Numbered from the stretch's first letter, positions 9,667-19,707 are shown. The stretch is 64,000 nucleotides of DNA from Fodinicola feengrottensis (GCF_010993775.1 NZ_WOTO01000025.1:53765-117764), one strand, 5' to 3'. Made by a program: numbers and translations. Notes: generated from the letters alone by a model not told the origin.

Positions 9667-10152
9667 TTAGAAAGTCCATTTCGTGTTGGTGCCGTGAAAA
9701 AAAACCGACCCGCCGTCCACAAATGTCGGACTGGCGAGCGAGCCACCCAAAGGCGACCCGTGGCCGTACGGCATAAAAACTCCGGCATCGTCGCGGTCGT
9801 CATCGGCTCGGCATACTTCCGCTCGTACGCGACCGCGATCCGCTCCAGGACCGCGGCATCGCCGGCGTGCTCCGCGGTGCCTTCCAGGATCACCAGCTCG
9901 GTGGCACTTTCGGTGTGGACACACACTTCTGGGCTGTGTGCGAGGTTTCCGACCGCGAGTGAGCCGGTACTGAAAATACACGGTCTCCTCGATCGTCACA
10001 CCCCAGACCGGCCGGCTGTGTGGCCGGCCGTCGGGTCGAGTGGTGGCAATCCAGTAATGCATGCAATCAGTGAGCGTCCGCACCGCCCAGCTCCACGGCA
10101 GCAGCACCGGATCGGCGTGTCCACCGAACATCCGGGGCCGGCTGGGCTTCAC
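9667..10152 (-). CDS. Pyridoxamine-5'-phosphate-oxidase-like flavin/F420 protein
   Basis: About 161 residues of the FMN/F420-binding split barrel: MHYWIATTRPDGRPHSRPVWGV, then HTESATELVILEGTAE, ending FHGTNTKWTF like many F420-type PNPOx proteins. GTG at 10152 overlaps the pump stop (GTGA), giving translational coupling. Two slips (near 9.96 and 9.78 kb) roughly cancel. Likely a reductase or chaperone-like component for the operon's small molecule. Confidence 0.65.
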   Translation of the reverse strand: MKPSRPRMFGGHADPVLLPWSWAVRTLTDCMHYWIATTRPDGRPHSRPVWGVTIEETVYFQYRLTRGRKPRTQPRSVCPHRKCHRAGDPGRHRGARRRCRGPGADRGRVRAEVCRADDDRDDAGVFMPYGHGSPLGGSLASPTFVDGGSVFFHGTNTKWTF

Positions 10153-11633
10153 GAGTGGCTGCCCTCCGGCGTACGGCCAACGTTCGCGACCGGTGTTCGG
10201 GCTGGCTGCGGCAGGGCGAACGTCAGCACCAAGACGATCGCGAACGCGACCAGCGTACTGATGATGGTCAGGCGTACGGCCGACGTGTACGCGAGCGCCG
10301 TTCCGCCACCGGCCGCACTGAAGAAGATCACTCCGAACAGCGCCACGCCGACCGCGCCGGCGACGATGTTGACGTTGTTCAGTACGCCGGACGCGGCTCC
10401 CGCGTCCGCCGACTTCGAGGCACCGAGGATGACGTTGACGAGCGGCCCCACCAGCATGCCCAGGCCCAGTCCGGCGATCAGCAGGGCCGGCGCGACCAGC
10501 CAGCCGCTGGCCAGCGGGACGGCCGCGAAACCGATCGTGACCGCCAGCGCGGCCATCCCGACACACACCACCGCGGCGCCGAGGGTGAGCAGCGTACGAC
10601 CGAGTTTGGGCGCCAACATCGCGGATGCGATCGACGTGATCATCGAACCGACCGCGAAGGGCACGGTGGTGATACCGGCCGCGAGCGGCGAGTAGCCCAC
10701 CCCCAGCTGCAGGTAGATCGAGAAGAAGAACACCAGCGGTGTGAAGCCGGCGAAGACCACCAGGGTGATGAGCAGCCCGACGACACTGAACGCGCGGTCG
10801 TGGAACAGCGTCATCGGCAGCAGCGGCGACCGCTGTTGCTCGGTCAGCCGTGACTCCCACCACCAGAACGCCACCAGCGCGGCGATCGCGAGGACGCCAC
10901 CGATCCACGCCCAGGCCGGCCAGCCAGCCTGCCGCCCTTGTACGAGCACGCCGACCAGCAGCACCAGCGCGACCGCGATCAGCACCACCCCGACCAGGTC
11001 CAGCCGTACCTTCCCGGTCGCCTTGGACTCGGGCAGGAAAGCGTGGCGCGAGCAGCAGCACGGCGATCCCGATCGGTACGTTGACCAGGAAGATCGGCCG
11101 CCAGCCAAGGCCGCCGAGGTTGGCTTGCAGGATTCCACCGCCGACAAACGGGCCGAGCAAGGTCGGCAGCCCGAGCGTCAGCCCGTACAGCCCGAACGCC
11201 TTCGCCCGGTCACCCGGGTGGGAGCCGGGCGGGAACAACACCTGCATGACGGCCAGGACCTGCGGCAGCATCAGCGCGCGGTGATGCCCTGCAGGCCGCG
11301 GGCGAGGTCCAGTTGCAGGCCGGACTGGCACAGTCCACAAAGGATGGACGCGAGGATGAAGCCGACCATGCCGATCATGAACGAGCGCTTGCGGCCGATG
11401 ATGTCGCCGATCCGGCCGCCGGTGATCAGCAGCGCCGCGTACGCGAGCAGGTAGGCCGCGAGCACGAACTGGATCTGCGCGTCGGTGGCCTGCAGGTCCC
11501 GTTTGATCAGCGGGATCGCGACGTTGGTGATGGTCCCGTCCAGCAGTTGCATGAAGGACGCGACCAGGACGACGACCAGCGCGACCCAGCGACCGGAGCC
11601 GGTTCGGGGCACGGTGGTTTCGGCGGCGCTCAT
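10149..11633 (-). CDS. DHA2-type 14-span MFS drug exporter (frameshifted)
   Basis: About 494 residues. The N-terminus has SFMQLLDGTITNVAIPLI and GGRIGDIIGRKRSF, the DHA2 signature motif between spans 2 and 3; motif C-like segments (GPFVGGGIL) follow. Hydrophobic spans continue to 10.2 kb. Slips lie near 11.28 and 11.04 kb. Its ATG overlaps the methyltransferase stop (ATGA) and its stop overlaps the next GTG. In this context it probably exports or confers resistance to the product made by the P450 operon or the neighbouring NRPS cluster. Confidence 0.8.
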
Positions 11634-12691
11634 CGGTGGGCCTCCTCATGATCGGGGGTGGGATCCAGCGGCCGGCGGGCTGCCACCAGGGCGGTCCACG
11701 GGACGCTGAACAAGCGGTGGTTGCGTACCTTTTCCATCCTCCGGTGAGCCAGCCATTCTCGCAGCTCAGGAAGGGTGTACGTGCCACCCGTACCAGGGTC
11801 GAACAGGCGCAGGTTGGTCAGCTCGACGACGGCTCTGGCCGCTCCGCTGCGCACCGACCGGCGCATCTGGTCGAGGATCACCAGCTGCCCACCCGGCGCG
11901 AGGGCGGCGCGGGCCCGGTCCAACAGCGCCAGCTTGCGCTCCAGCGGATAAGCGTTCAGAAGATTGAAAAGCAGCACAGCGTCGTAGCCGGTGCCCCAGT
12001 CGTCGGTCCAGAAGTCGCCGGTCCGAAGCTCCACCCGGTCGGCGACCCCTTCTTCCGCTTGCACCGCGACACTGCGCTTCAGTACGTCTTCGGTGTCCAG
12101 AACAGTCGCTCGCATTTCGCTGTGTTTCTCGACAAATCGGGCAGCGAAAACACCGTGGCCGCCACCGATGTCCAGCAGCCTTCGAGGTGGCTTCGCAAAG
12201 GAGATTCGGCGTACGACCTCGTCGGCGGCGAACCGCGCGTTGCTGACCATCCCGGCGAAGTTCTCGTCGGCGGAGTCGCCGCCGGCCACCCACGTACGAC
12301 TGCCCGGGTCACCCGCCTCGCCCCGCAGCCGGGCCGGCAGGTCGGACCAGCCGTCGGCGGCCATCCATTCGTAAAAGTCCACCCCCGCGGAGAATTTCGG
12401 CATCCAGCGGGCCGCCATCGCGGTCGGCTCGTACGCACCGGCTCGCGATCGTGCGTAGCCGATCGACTCGAGCGCGTCGAGCAACGTCTCGGTGCCGCGC
12501 GGGTCCAGGTCCAGCTTCGCGGCGAGATCCTCGGCCGTACGCGGACCGTGGTCCAGCGCCTGGAAAATCCCGACCCGTACGGCCACGAACACCGCCCGCA
12601 GGCCCAACGCACCGACGTAGTCCAGCACCGGTCCGGGCGCGGCGTTCAGCCCGAACGCGACGCGCTCGGTCGGTGAGGTGGGCGTGGGCAT
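11630..12691 (-). CDS. SAM-dependent O-methyltransferase (acetylserotonin/plant-type fold)
   Basis: 353 residues, intact. An N-terminal winged-helix dimerisation domain (AEDLAAKLDLDPRGTETLLDAL) is followed by the SAM motif LLDIGGGHGVFAARF, acidic loop and LFNLLNAYP...LVILDQM. Such enzymes methylate phenols, hydroxyls or occasionally carbons of aromatic metabolites. ATG at 12691 follows GAAGGGA; it sits 11 bases after the P450 stop and overlaps the pump gene. Confidence 0.85.
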   Translation of the reverse strand: MPTPTSPTERVAFGLNAAPGPVLDYVGALGLRAVFVAVRVGIFQALDHGPRTAEDLAAKLDLDPRGTETLLDALESIGYARSRAGAYEPTAMAARWMPKFSAGVDFYEWMAADGWSDLPARLRGEAGDPGSRTWVAGGDSADENFAGMVSNARFAADEVVRRISFAKPPRRLLDIGGGHGVFAARFVEKHSEMRATVLDTEDVLKRSVAVQAEEGVADRVELRTGDFWTDDWGTGYDAVLLFNLLNAYPLERKLALLDRARAALAPGGQLVILDQMRRSVRSGAARAVVELTNLRLFDPGTGGTYTLPELREWLAHRRMEKVRNHRLFSVPWTALVAARRPLDPTPDHEEAHR

Positions 12692-12702
12692 CAGGTGTCC
12701 CT

Positions 12703-13935
12703 TCAGAATTCCAGCGGCAGCGAGTCCAGGCAGCGCAGCGCAACACGAAGGTGTCCCGGTAGCGAGCGCCCTCATCGGCGATCCGCAGCTCCGGGCAGCG
12801 TTCGATGATCTTGCCGATGGTGATCTGGCCCTCGGCCCGCGCCAACGCCGGTCCGAGGCAGAAATGCCGGCCGAGCGAGAAGGACAGGTTGGGCAGGGTC
12901 GGCCGGGTGACGTCGAACCGCTCCGGGTCCGGGTCCGGCCAGCGCTCGGCGTCCCGGTTGGCGGCCGCGATCACCAGCACCACCGGGCAGCCGGCCGGGA
13001 TGACCGCGTCCCGGACCTTCAAGTCGGTCAGCGCCATCCGCTGGGTGAGCTGGGTCGGCGGATCCCATCGCAGGCTCTCGTCGATCGCCGGTGCGATCAA
13101 CGACGGGTCGCGGCGCAGCAGCTCCAGCTGGTCCGGATGCCGCAGCAGCGCGTGGATCCCGTTGCAGATCAGGTGCACGGTGGTCTCCGTGCCGGCGCCG
13201 ACCAGAAGCACCGTGGTCGACATCAGCTCGTCCTGGCTGAGCCGGCCACCTTCCTCCTCCACCTGGATCAGCTCGGAGATCAAGTCGTCGCAGGGCTGGC
13301 GGCGGCGCTCGTTGATCAGTGCGGTCAGGTAGTCCTTGCCTTCGCGCATGGTCTTTTCCTGCTGGGCGATCGCGTCCGGCGGCGCGTCCAGGCGCATGTC
13401 CATCGACGCGGACATGTCCTTGGACCAGGCCAGAAACTTGGCCTGGTCGGCGCGCGGTACGCCGATCATGTCGCTCATGACCCGGAAAACCAGCGGATAG
13501 GCGATGTCCCAGACCAACTCCATCCGCCCGTTCGGCATCACCTCGTCGAGCAGCTCGTCGGCCACCTCGGCGATCCGTGGCCGCATCCGCTCGACCACCT
13601 TGGGGGTGAAGGCCTTGGACACCAGCTTGCGCAGCCGGGTGTGGTCCGGCGGGTCCAGGAACAGGAAAGACGGCCGGCCGGTGATGGTCTGCGGCAGCCT
13701 TAATACGCCATTTTCCACCAGCCGCTGGTAAACCGGCGACTTGGTGGAGTCGCTGCCGGCGTCCGGATGGCGCAGGATCGCCTCGGTCGTCGTACCTCGT
13801 GACGTACCAAACGTCGACGCCAGGCACCCGGCCGGTCGGCGCTTCGGTGCGCAGGCGCTCAAAAAACGGGTACGGGTCGGCCCGATAGACGGGGTCGAAC
13901 GGGTTGAAGGCCAGTGGCTCGGTCTCGGTGCTCAC
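12703..13935 (-). CDS. Cytochrome P450 (bacterial class I), two compensating frameshifts
   Basis: About 410 residues, the normal length. It shows helix I GAGTETT, the ExxR pair in DESLRW, and the haem loop FSLGRHFCLGPALARAE with the Cys ligand. The first ~45 residues are in a different frame (slip near 13.80 kb) and the last 10 (RCLDSLPLEF) in another (near 12.74 kb). ATG overlaps the aldehyde dehydrogenase stop. It needs a ferredoxin and reductase in trans; none is encoded nearby. Confidence 0.85.
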
Positions 13936-15395
13936 GGTTGTCCTTCCGGCGCGACCAGCAGCGACTTGATCTCCACGAACGGTTCCAGGCCGAACTTTCC
14001 GCCGGCCCGGCCGTAACCCGACTGGCGATAGCCGCCAAAGGGTGCCAGCGGGTCGAAAACTCCTCCATTGATCTCCACCTGGCCGACCCGGAACCGGCGG
14101 GCCAACCCGAGCGCGCGATCGGTGTCCGCGGTCCAGACACTCGCGGCGAGTCCGTACGACGTGTCCATCGCGATCGCGATACCTTCTTCTTCGCTGTCGT
14201 ACGGCAAAATGGCGAGGACCGGCCCGAAAATCTCCTCGCGGGCAATGGTCATCTCCGGGCGTACGTCCGAAAACACCGTCGGGGCAACGAAATGTCCACG
14301 GTCCAGCCCCGCCGGTCGATCCGGCCCGCCGACCACCAACCGGGCACCTTCGTAGAGTCCACTGTGGACATAGCGAAGGACGCGATCGCGCTGGCCGGCC
14401 GAGGCCAGTGGGCCAAGTTTGCTGGCCGGGTCGAACGGGTCGCCGACCGGACAGTCGGCGATCGTCGTACGCGCCAACTCCTCCACCTCGGTTAGTCGCT
14501 CACGTGGCACCACCAGCCGGCTGAGCGCGCTACACACCTGGCCGGAGTTGAGGAATGCCTTGAAAATCCCGTCCGGCACAGCCTTTTCGAAGTCGGCGTC
14601 GGGGAACAGCAGGTTGGCGGATTTTCCGCCGAGCTCGAGGCTGACCCGCTTGACTCCGCCGGCGGCGAGTTCGGCGACCCGCCGGCCCCCCCGTCCGAAC
14701 CGGTGAAGGACACCATGTCCAGGTCGGGGTGGCAGATGATCGCCTCGCCGGCCTCGCCGCGGCCGGACACCAGGTTGAAGACGCCCCGGCGGCAGCCCGC
14801 ATTCGTCGATCACCTCAGCCAGGGCGAAGGCGGCCAGCGGTACGAGGTCACTGGGCTTGACGACCACCGTGCAGCCGACCGCGAGCGCGGCTGCCGCTTT
14901 GCTGGCGATCTCGGCCAGCGGGAAGTTCCACGGCGTGATCGCCCCGACCACGCCCACCGGCTCCCGCCAGACGATCGACTGCGCGAGTCGCTCTTGGAAG
15001 GGAAACTCGCGGGCCATCCGTGCGGTGATCGCGAAAGTCTCCGCTGGCATCGCGACCTGGGTGAGGGCGCACAGGTCGTGCGGCATGCCGAGGTCATGGG
15101 TGATCAGCTCGGTCAGCGCCGGCATCCGGGCGTACAAAGCCGCGCTGATTCGCTCCAGCGCGGCCAACCGTTCCTCGAGCGGGGTCGCCATCCAGTCTGG
15201 GAAAGCTGCGCTGGCGGCCCGTACGGCCCGGTCCGCGTCGGCCTTGCCGGCCATCGGGATCCGGCCAATCTGCAGCTCGGTGGTGGGGCTGTGCACGGCC
15301 ACCGAGCTGCCGATGCCCGGCTCGACGGGCGGCACCCACTCGCCGCCAATGTAGAGGCGGTCGTAGTCGGTGCCTACCGCGGCCGTGCTGGTCAT
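13932..15395 (-). CDS. NAD(P)-dependent aldehyde dehydrogenase
   Basis: 487 residues. It has the cofactor-domain motif [28 protein letters not shown], the general-base segment [12 protein letters not shown] and catalytic Cys in [12 protein letters not shown] short region (about 14.66-14.80 kb) is out of frame through two compensating slips; the alternative frame restores [19 protein letters not shown]. It overlaps both flanking P450 genes by 4 bases and may oxidise an aldehyde made by one of them. Confidence 0.85.
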   Translation of the reverse strand: MTSTAAVGTDYDRLYIGGEWVPPVEPGIGSSVAVHSPTTELQIGRIPMAGKADADRAVRAASAAFPDWMATPLEERLAALERISAALYARMPALTELITHDLGMPHDLCALTQVAMPAETFAITARMAREFPFQERLAQSIVWREPVGVVGAITPWNFPLAEIASKAAAALAVGCTVVVKPSDLVPLAAFALAEVIDECGLPPGRLQPGVRPRRGRRGDHLPPRPGHGVLHRFGRGGRRVAELAAGGVKRVSLELGGKSANLLFPDADFEKAVPDGIFKAFLNSGQVCSALSRLVVPRERLTEVEELARTTIADCPVGDPFDPASKLGPLASAGQRDRVLRYVHSGLYEGARLVVGGPDRPAGLDRGHFVAPTVFSDVRPEMTIAREEIFGPVLAILPYDSEEEGIAIAMDTSYGLAASVWTADTDRALGLARRFRVGQVEINGGVFDPLAPFGGYRQSGYGRAGGKFGLEPFVEIKSLLVAPEGQP

Positions 15396-16598
15396 GCCCG
15401 GGCTACCGGAAGGTTCCGCAGCCCACGCAAGGTGGCGCTGGGGCGTACGACCGGTTCGCCATCCAGCCGCAACAACGCGTTGCGGCTGGTCAAGACCGAC
15501 AGCACCACCCGCGCCTCCAGCCGACCGACCATCGAGCCCAGGCACGAGTGGCTGCCGCGGCCAAAGCCCAGATGCGGGTTCGGATCGCGGTCCAGGTGCA
15601 GCACGTCCGGGTCGGGGAAGGCAAGCGGGTCCCGGTCACCGGCGCCGATCATCGCGATGACGATCTGGCCGCGCTCGATCGGCGTGCCGCCGAGCGTGGT
15701 GTCCTGCGTACAGGCCCGGCTGAGGGCGTGGACGGGACCGCCGAAGCGGACCAGTTCCTCGACCGCCGGATCGATCGGGGCGCCGTGTGCAGCAGTGCCG
15801 CCATCGCCGCCGGCTGCCGGATCAGCGCGGCCACCGCGTTGCCGAGGAACCGGCTGGGCACCTCGAAGCCGGCGTGGAAGAACGCCCGGATCGAGTTCAC
15901 CAGAACGGCCTTCTCCACCCCGCCTTCTTGCTGGTGCTCGGCCAGATATTCGATCGCACCGCCCGGTGGCGGGTCGTCCAGCCATGACTCGACCAGCGCA
16001 TTGAAATGCTGCCGGGCGCGCAGGCCCGGCCCTTCCAGTTCGGCGTCGACGCCGCTGTCCATGCTGGCGTCCAGCTCACGGTTGAGCCGGTGGAAAGTCT
16101 CGTCTTCGGTCGGCGGGGTCACGCCCAGCACCGCGGTGATCGCGGCCATCGTGAACCAGTCGCTGAAGTCGGCGACGAAGTCGAAGGAACCACGATCCAG
16201 CAGCCCGCCGAGCCGCTCGGTGGCGATCCCGGACAGCGCCGCCGCCTCGATGGCCGGCAGGTCGAGCGTACGCATGGTGGCCACCCCAGGTGCCGCAGCG
16301 GAGTGTGGTCCGGCGGGTCCAGGGTCTGCAGGCTGAGCAGGGTCGGCGGAGTCGCAATGCCGATCCGCCGAAAGTCGGTGCCGAACCGGTCCGAGTCGCG
16401 GAGCACCTCCTGGCATTCGGCGTGCCCGGTCAGCACCCAGGAGTTCAGCTGGTCGTGCCAGTAGACGCGAGCGTGGTCACGCATCCGTACGTAGGCCGGG
16501 TAGGGGTCGGCGAGGACTGCTTCGGACAGCGGGTCGAACAGCGGATCACTCAGGACCCGCTCCTGCCGCGCCGGCCATTGCACCGCGGTGTCAGTCAT
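15392..16598 (-). CDS. Cytochrome P450 with EryF-like helix I (frameshifted)
   Basis: About 402 residues across three frames (slips near 16.28 and 15.79 kb). It has ExxR in VEELVRF, the haem loop [12 protein letters not shown] and an I-helix AGFEVPS in which the usual proton-relay Thr is Val. P450eryF similarly has AGFEA and uses a substrate hydroxyl, so substrate-assisted oxygen activation is possible. ATG at 16598 follows GAAGGA. First structural gene of its operon, 73 bases after the leader hairpin begins. Confidence 0.8.
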
Positions 16599-16627
16599 GA
16601 TCGCTTCCTTCTGATGAGAGGTCTGGG

Positions 16628-16659
16628 GCCGTGGCCCGGTGCTGTCACCGGGCCACGGC
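16628..16659 (-). terminator. Leader hairpin, possible attenuator
   Basis: A perfect 13-bp GC-rich stem (GCCGTGGCCCGGT) with a 6-base loop lies between a 5-codon leader ORF and the P450 gene it precedes. Being inside the 5' leader rather than after a gene, it is more likely regulatory than a simple terminator. Confidence 0.6.
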
Positions 16660-16670
16660 TATGCGTCGGA

Positions 16671-16688
16671 TCAGTGCAGGTAGCGCAT
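16671..16688 (-). CDS. Five-codon leader peptide MRYLH
   Basis: ATG-CGC-TAC-CTG-CAC-TGA follows an unusually strong ribosome site (GGAGGAGGTGGGAGCC). It ends 11 bases before the hairpin at 16628-16659. The start-codon region (GCCATGCG) can pair with CGCATAGC just before the hairpin, which could form a competing structure. Arrangement typical of ribosome-mediated attenuation; which codon or ligand it senses is unknown. Confidence 0.5.
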   Translation of the reverse strand: MRYLH

Positions 16689-16948
16689 GGCTCCCACCTC
16701 CTCCGCTCGGCCGACGGGCGTTGCCCACTCGTCCGCGGGTAGCTCTCCGGATGACGAGCGGTCGGCGCGGCCGAACCTCCGGAGCGGCCCGGCCCCGCCT
16801 GCAAGCTCGGGCCCGGCCAAAACATAAGTTCGCGGGCGGGTCCGGCGGATCTGCTACGAGCGGACATTCGACCCGGTGCGTCTTGCCGGGCACCGGAAGG
16901 TGTACGGAATCCGGACGACCGACGCCCTCTGTGCGGCCTTTGCGAGGT

Positions 16949-17321
16949 TCACAACAAGCCGTGATCGCGCATCTTGCCGGCGTGTACGTCGATGCCTTCG
17001 GCGATCGCCCTGGGTGCGCCGCCGGCCCAGAGGGCCACTTGTACGTCCTGGACGACCAGCATCCCGTCCTGCAGCAGGTCCTCGAAGTCGTCCTCGGCGA
17101 GCAGCGCGGCCAGCCGGTCCAGTTGGCCGGTCAACATCAGCGTGTCCCGGTTCGGACCGGTCTTGGACACGTAGAGCTGGGAGTCCTCGATCCTTCCCTC
17201 CCCCCGCAGCTGCTCCACGTACCCGAGCGCCTGCTTGAGGACTCGCAACATGCCGGCCTCCCGGCCGGGGATGGCGGCGCCCCACGACACCACCACAGCA
17301 CCAGTTTTTTATCGACGCCAC
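16949..17321 (-). CDS. Small unknown protein, last gene of NRPS operon
   Basis: Not recognised. GTG at 17321 follows GAGAGG. The frame breaks at an A6 run (17305-17310, T on plus strand); with five A it reads MASIKTGAVVSWGAAIPGREAGM..., 123 residues. The pattern YVSKTGPNRDTLMLTGQLDRLAALLAEDDFEDLL followed by VVQDVQVALW suggests a small alpha/beta (ferredoxin-like dimeric barrel) fold, which is a guess. It is 16 bases after the methyltransferase. Confidence 0.6.
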
Positions 17322-17337
17322 TGGAATTCCTCTCGCG

Positions 17338-17973
17338 TCAGGCAGAACGCGGGCGGGCTCGCCCGTGCAGATGGGGGCGGATCAGCGGCGGCAGCTCGTC
17401 GATCCGCTCCGAGGTCAGGTCTGTCGTGTCGAAGCCGGCCCGGTCGAAGGCCGCGAGGGTGCGCCGGTTCGGCCGACACCCGCCGCCGAAGAAGGACCAC
17501 GGCCCCGCCATCCGGTCCTGCCAGCGGCCCAACGACTCCCCGTCGCCGGCGCGTACGTGTTCCAGTACGAGCAGCTCACCGGTCGGCTTCAGGACGCGGC
17601 GGGCCTCGGCCAGCACCGCGACCGGGTCGCTGACCGTACACAGCACCAAGGTGCACAGGACCGTGTCAAAGGACGCGTCGTCGAACGGCAGGTGCTCACC
17701 GCTGGCGTTGACCAGCTGCACCGGCATCGACAAATCGGCGGCCCGGCGCGCACAGATCTTGCGCATCGAGGGGTCCGGCTCGACACCGACCACCTCCTTG
17801 ACCGCGACCGGCAGATGCAGCAGGTCATAGCCGGGACCGAGGCCGATTGCGAGCAGCCGCCCGCTGGCCGGTTCCAGGATCTGCTGGCGCAGTTTCCCGT
17901 AGCCGGAGCGTTCGACGAACGCGGTCACGAAGTCGTACCAACGGGAGAAGATCGGGTGCCGGCTTCTGCTCAT
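17338..17973 (-). CDS. Class I SAM methyltransferase (UbiE/PEMT-like)
   Basis: 211 residues, intact. SAM-binding LLAIGLGPGYDLLHLP, acidic GVEPDPSM, and FDTVLCTLVLCTVSDP...LLVLEHVR. Closest in appearance to small phosphatidylethanolamine/ubiquinone-type methyltransferases; in an NRPS operon it likely methylates an intermediate or building block. ATG follows GGAGACC; 11 bases separate it from the upstream flavin-reductase-like gene. Confidence 0.75.
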   Translation of the reverse strand: MSRSRHPIFSRWYDFVTAFVERSGYGKLRQQILEPASGRLLAIGLGPGYDLLHLPVAVKEVVGVEPDPSMRKICARRAADLSMPVQLVNASGEHLPFDDASFDTVLCTLVLCTVSDPVAVLAEARRVLKPTGELLVLEHVRAGDGESLGRWQDRMAGPWSFFGGGCRPNRRTLAAFDRAGFDTTDLTSERIDELPPLIRPHLHGRARPRSA

Positions 17974-17984
17974 CGCGGTCTCCT

Positions 17985-18626
17985 TTACTGAGCCAGGGCG
18001 TGGTCGGCCGGTGCTTCTTCTGGGGTGAGTTCGGCCGACAGCGCGCCGTAACGCCTGCTCAGCCGTACGACCGGGTCATAGAGCGCGGGCGCCACCCGGC
18101 CGTCGGACCAGACCGACCGGTGGACGTGGATGTGCACCACCCGGCCGACCACCACGTGCCCGTTGCCGGCCGGCGCGTGCCACACCAGCACGCATTCCAG
18201 CTGCGCCTTCGCCTCCGCGACCCGGGGCGGCCGTACGCGTTGCGACGGCTCGGCGGTGACGCCGCAGAGGTCAAACTCGCTGCTGTCGTCCGGTGGCGAT
18301 TCGGCCGTCTTGTCCAGCGCCCCCAGCTGGCCGCGGCCGGCGAGGTTAACCACGAATTCACCATTGTCTCTGACGTTTCGCAGAGTGTCTTTTGCGCCAA
18401 TCGAAGAAAACATCACGTGCGGCGGATCGTCCGCGACCAGGTTGAAATACGAATAGGGAGCGAGGTTCAGCCGGCCGTCCGCGCCGATCGTGGACACCCA
18501 GGCGACCGGCCGCGGCACCACCAGCGAGCCGATCAGTGTGTACGTGTGCTGGCTGGCCCATTCCTCGGGGTCCAGCTCCAGATCCGCGCCGAGCTCCGGC
18601 GGCGGCTCGGGATGGGACGAAAACAT
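17985..18626 (-). CDS. Flavin reductase-like / FMN split-barrel protein
   Basis: 213 residues, intact. The pattern RPVAWVSTIGADGRLNLAPYSYFN and GEFVVNLAG is typical of the flavin-reductase-like FMN-binding family that supplies FMNH2 to two-component monooxygenases or acts as an oxidoreductase itself. The luciferase-like monooxygenase in the same operon is an obvious partner; this is inference. AGGAGG ribosome site, 10 bases after the upstream stop. Confidence 0.8.
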   Translation of the reverse strand: MFSSHPEPPPELGADLELDPEEWASQHTYTLIGSLVVPRPVAWVSTIGADGRLNLAPYSYFNLVADDPPHVMFSSIGAKDTLRNVRDNGEFVVNLAGRGQLGALDKTAESPPDDSSEFDLCGVTAEPSQRVRPPRVAEAKAQLECVLVWHAPAGNGHVVVGRVVHIHVHRSVWSDGRVAPALYDPVVRLSRRYGALSAELTPEEAPADHALAQ

Positions 18627-18636
18627 CGCGCTCCTC

Positions 18637-19707
18637 CTAATCGGCGTAACTCAGCAGTGGGTCGCCGTAACGGACCAGCGGCCGGTAGCGAGCGGCCCGC
18701 TGGTGCCGCATCTGCCGCAGCGTCGCTACCGCGTTCTCGCTGCCGCGCTCCTGCTGGACGAGCGAGCGATCGGCGCGTACCAGCGCGTCAGCGACACAGA
18801 CGTGCCGCTCGATGTCGAGCAGGTCCGCGTCGAGCAGTTCCTCCCGAGCGGTGGCGAGCGCGGGCGAGCGCGCGTGAAGCTCGTCGTACGGCTGGTCCAG
18901 GACGTCCAGCAGGGCACCCAGGCCACGCCGGTACGCGCGGTGTTCTGGCTGCATGCGGCCGGTCAGCTCGGTCGGCGCGGCCGGCGGTGACATGGTGGGG
19001 CGTACGACATCGCGGTAGTAGTCGCGGGACAACGCGGCCGAATGCGCCATCGCCGCGGTGAGCGCGCGGACGTACTCGGCGGCGACTCTTAACGACTCGG
19101 CCGCGGCTTGCCAACGCCGTTCGCCGAGTGCGCCAATGGCCAGCCGGATGTGGTCCGCGGCCCGTACGTTGAAGAGGAAGTAGAGATGGTGGGTGACGAT
19201 CCACCGCTCCAGGCCGTCGCCGTCCGGACGATAGTCGACCAGCGGCCCGTTCTCGTGCTTTCCTTTTGCGCCGGCCGAAGTCAGCGCCAACCGCATCCCG
19301 GTTGCCTCGGCCGCGATGTCGTTTCCGTCCACTGTCGCGAATCCGAGGTCGACGAGTGCTCGGTAGACGATGGCGGTCGCGTGTACGGCCGCATCTCGTG
19401 CTGACACTTTTCCTCTTCGTACGCCGAAATACTCGTGGACGTGGAAGTCCGCGGGCATCCGCTCGCCGTTGTCCACTGGCCCGGCGCAGGTCTGCGCGAC
19501 GAGCAGCCGGCGGCACTCGCGTACCGCGATCGGCAAGGCCGCGTCCAGGCCGATCCGCCGGTCCGGCTCGGCGGCCAGCCGGCTGAGCCGGTCGAGCGCC
19601 ACGGCCACCGTCGCGGCACCCGAGATCGGTTCCAGCACCTCGGTCGTCGCCGGCAGAACCACCAACGGAACCCTCGGCGCCGCTCGTACGCTGCTGCCCA
19701 CCGCCAT
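18637..19707 (-). CDS. Helical protein, possible haem-dependent aromatic hydroxylase (TDO superfamily)
   Basis: 356 residues from ATG 19707 (AGGTG just upstream); an upstream in-frame TTG at 19743 is less likely. No firm family assignment. It is almost all helical, with His-rich elements FHVHEYFG (His 89/91) and THHLYFLF (His 173/174) and a late LTGRMQPEHRAYRRGL segment. Size, helical content and paired His motifs recall the tryptophan-2,3-dioxygenase superfamily that includes the LmbB2/TyrH tyrosine hydroxylases and SfmD, which make ring-hydroxylated tyrosines for NRPS pathways. The operon's methyltransferases would fit such a building block. Treat as hypothesis. Confidence 0.4.
   Translation of the reverse strand: MAVGSSVRAAPRVPLVVLPATTEVLEPISGAATVAVALDRLSRLAAEPDRRIGLDAALPIAVRECRRLLVAQTCAGPVDNGERMPADFHVHEYFGVRRGKVSARDAAVHATAIVYRALVDLGFATVDGNDIAAEATGMRLALTSAGAKGKHENGPLVDYRPDGDGLERWIVTHHLYFLFNVRAADHIRLAIGALGERRWQAAAESLRVAAEYVRALTAAMAHSAALSRDYYRDVVRPTMSPPAAPTELTGRMQPEHRAYRRGLGALLDVLDQPYDELHARSPALATAREELLDADLLDIERHVCVADALVRADRSLVQQERGSENAVATLRQMRHQRAARYRPLVRYGDPLLSYAD

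Noticed and set aside
9667..11787. A 706-codon minus-strand frame
   Set aside because: It strings together wrong-frame stretches with parts of two genuine genes (the MFS pump and the PNPOx protein) joined by indels.
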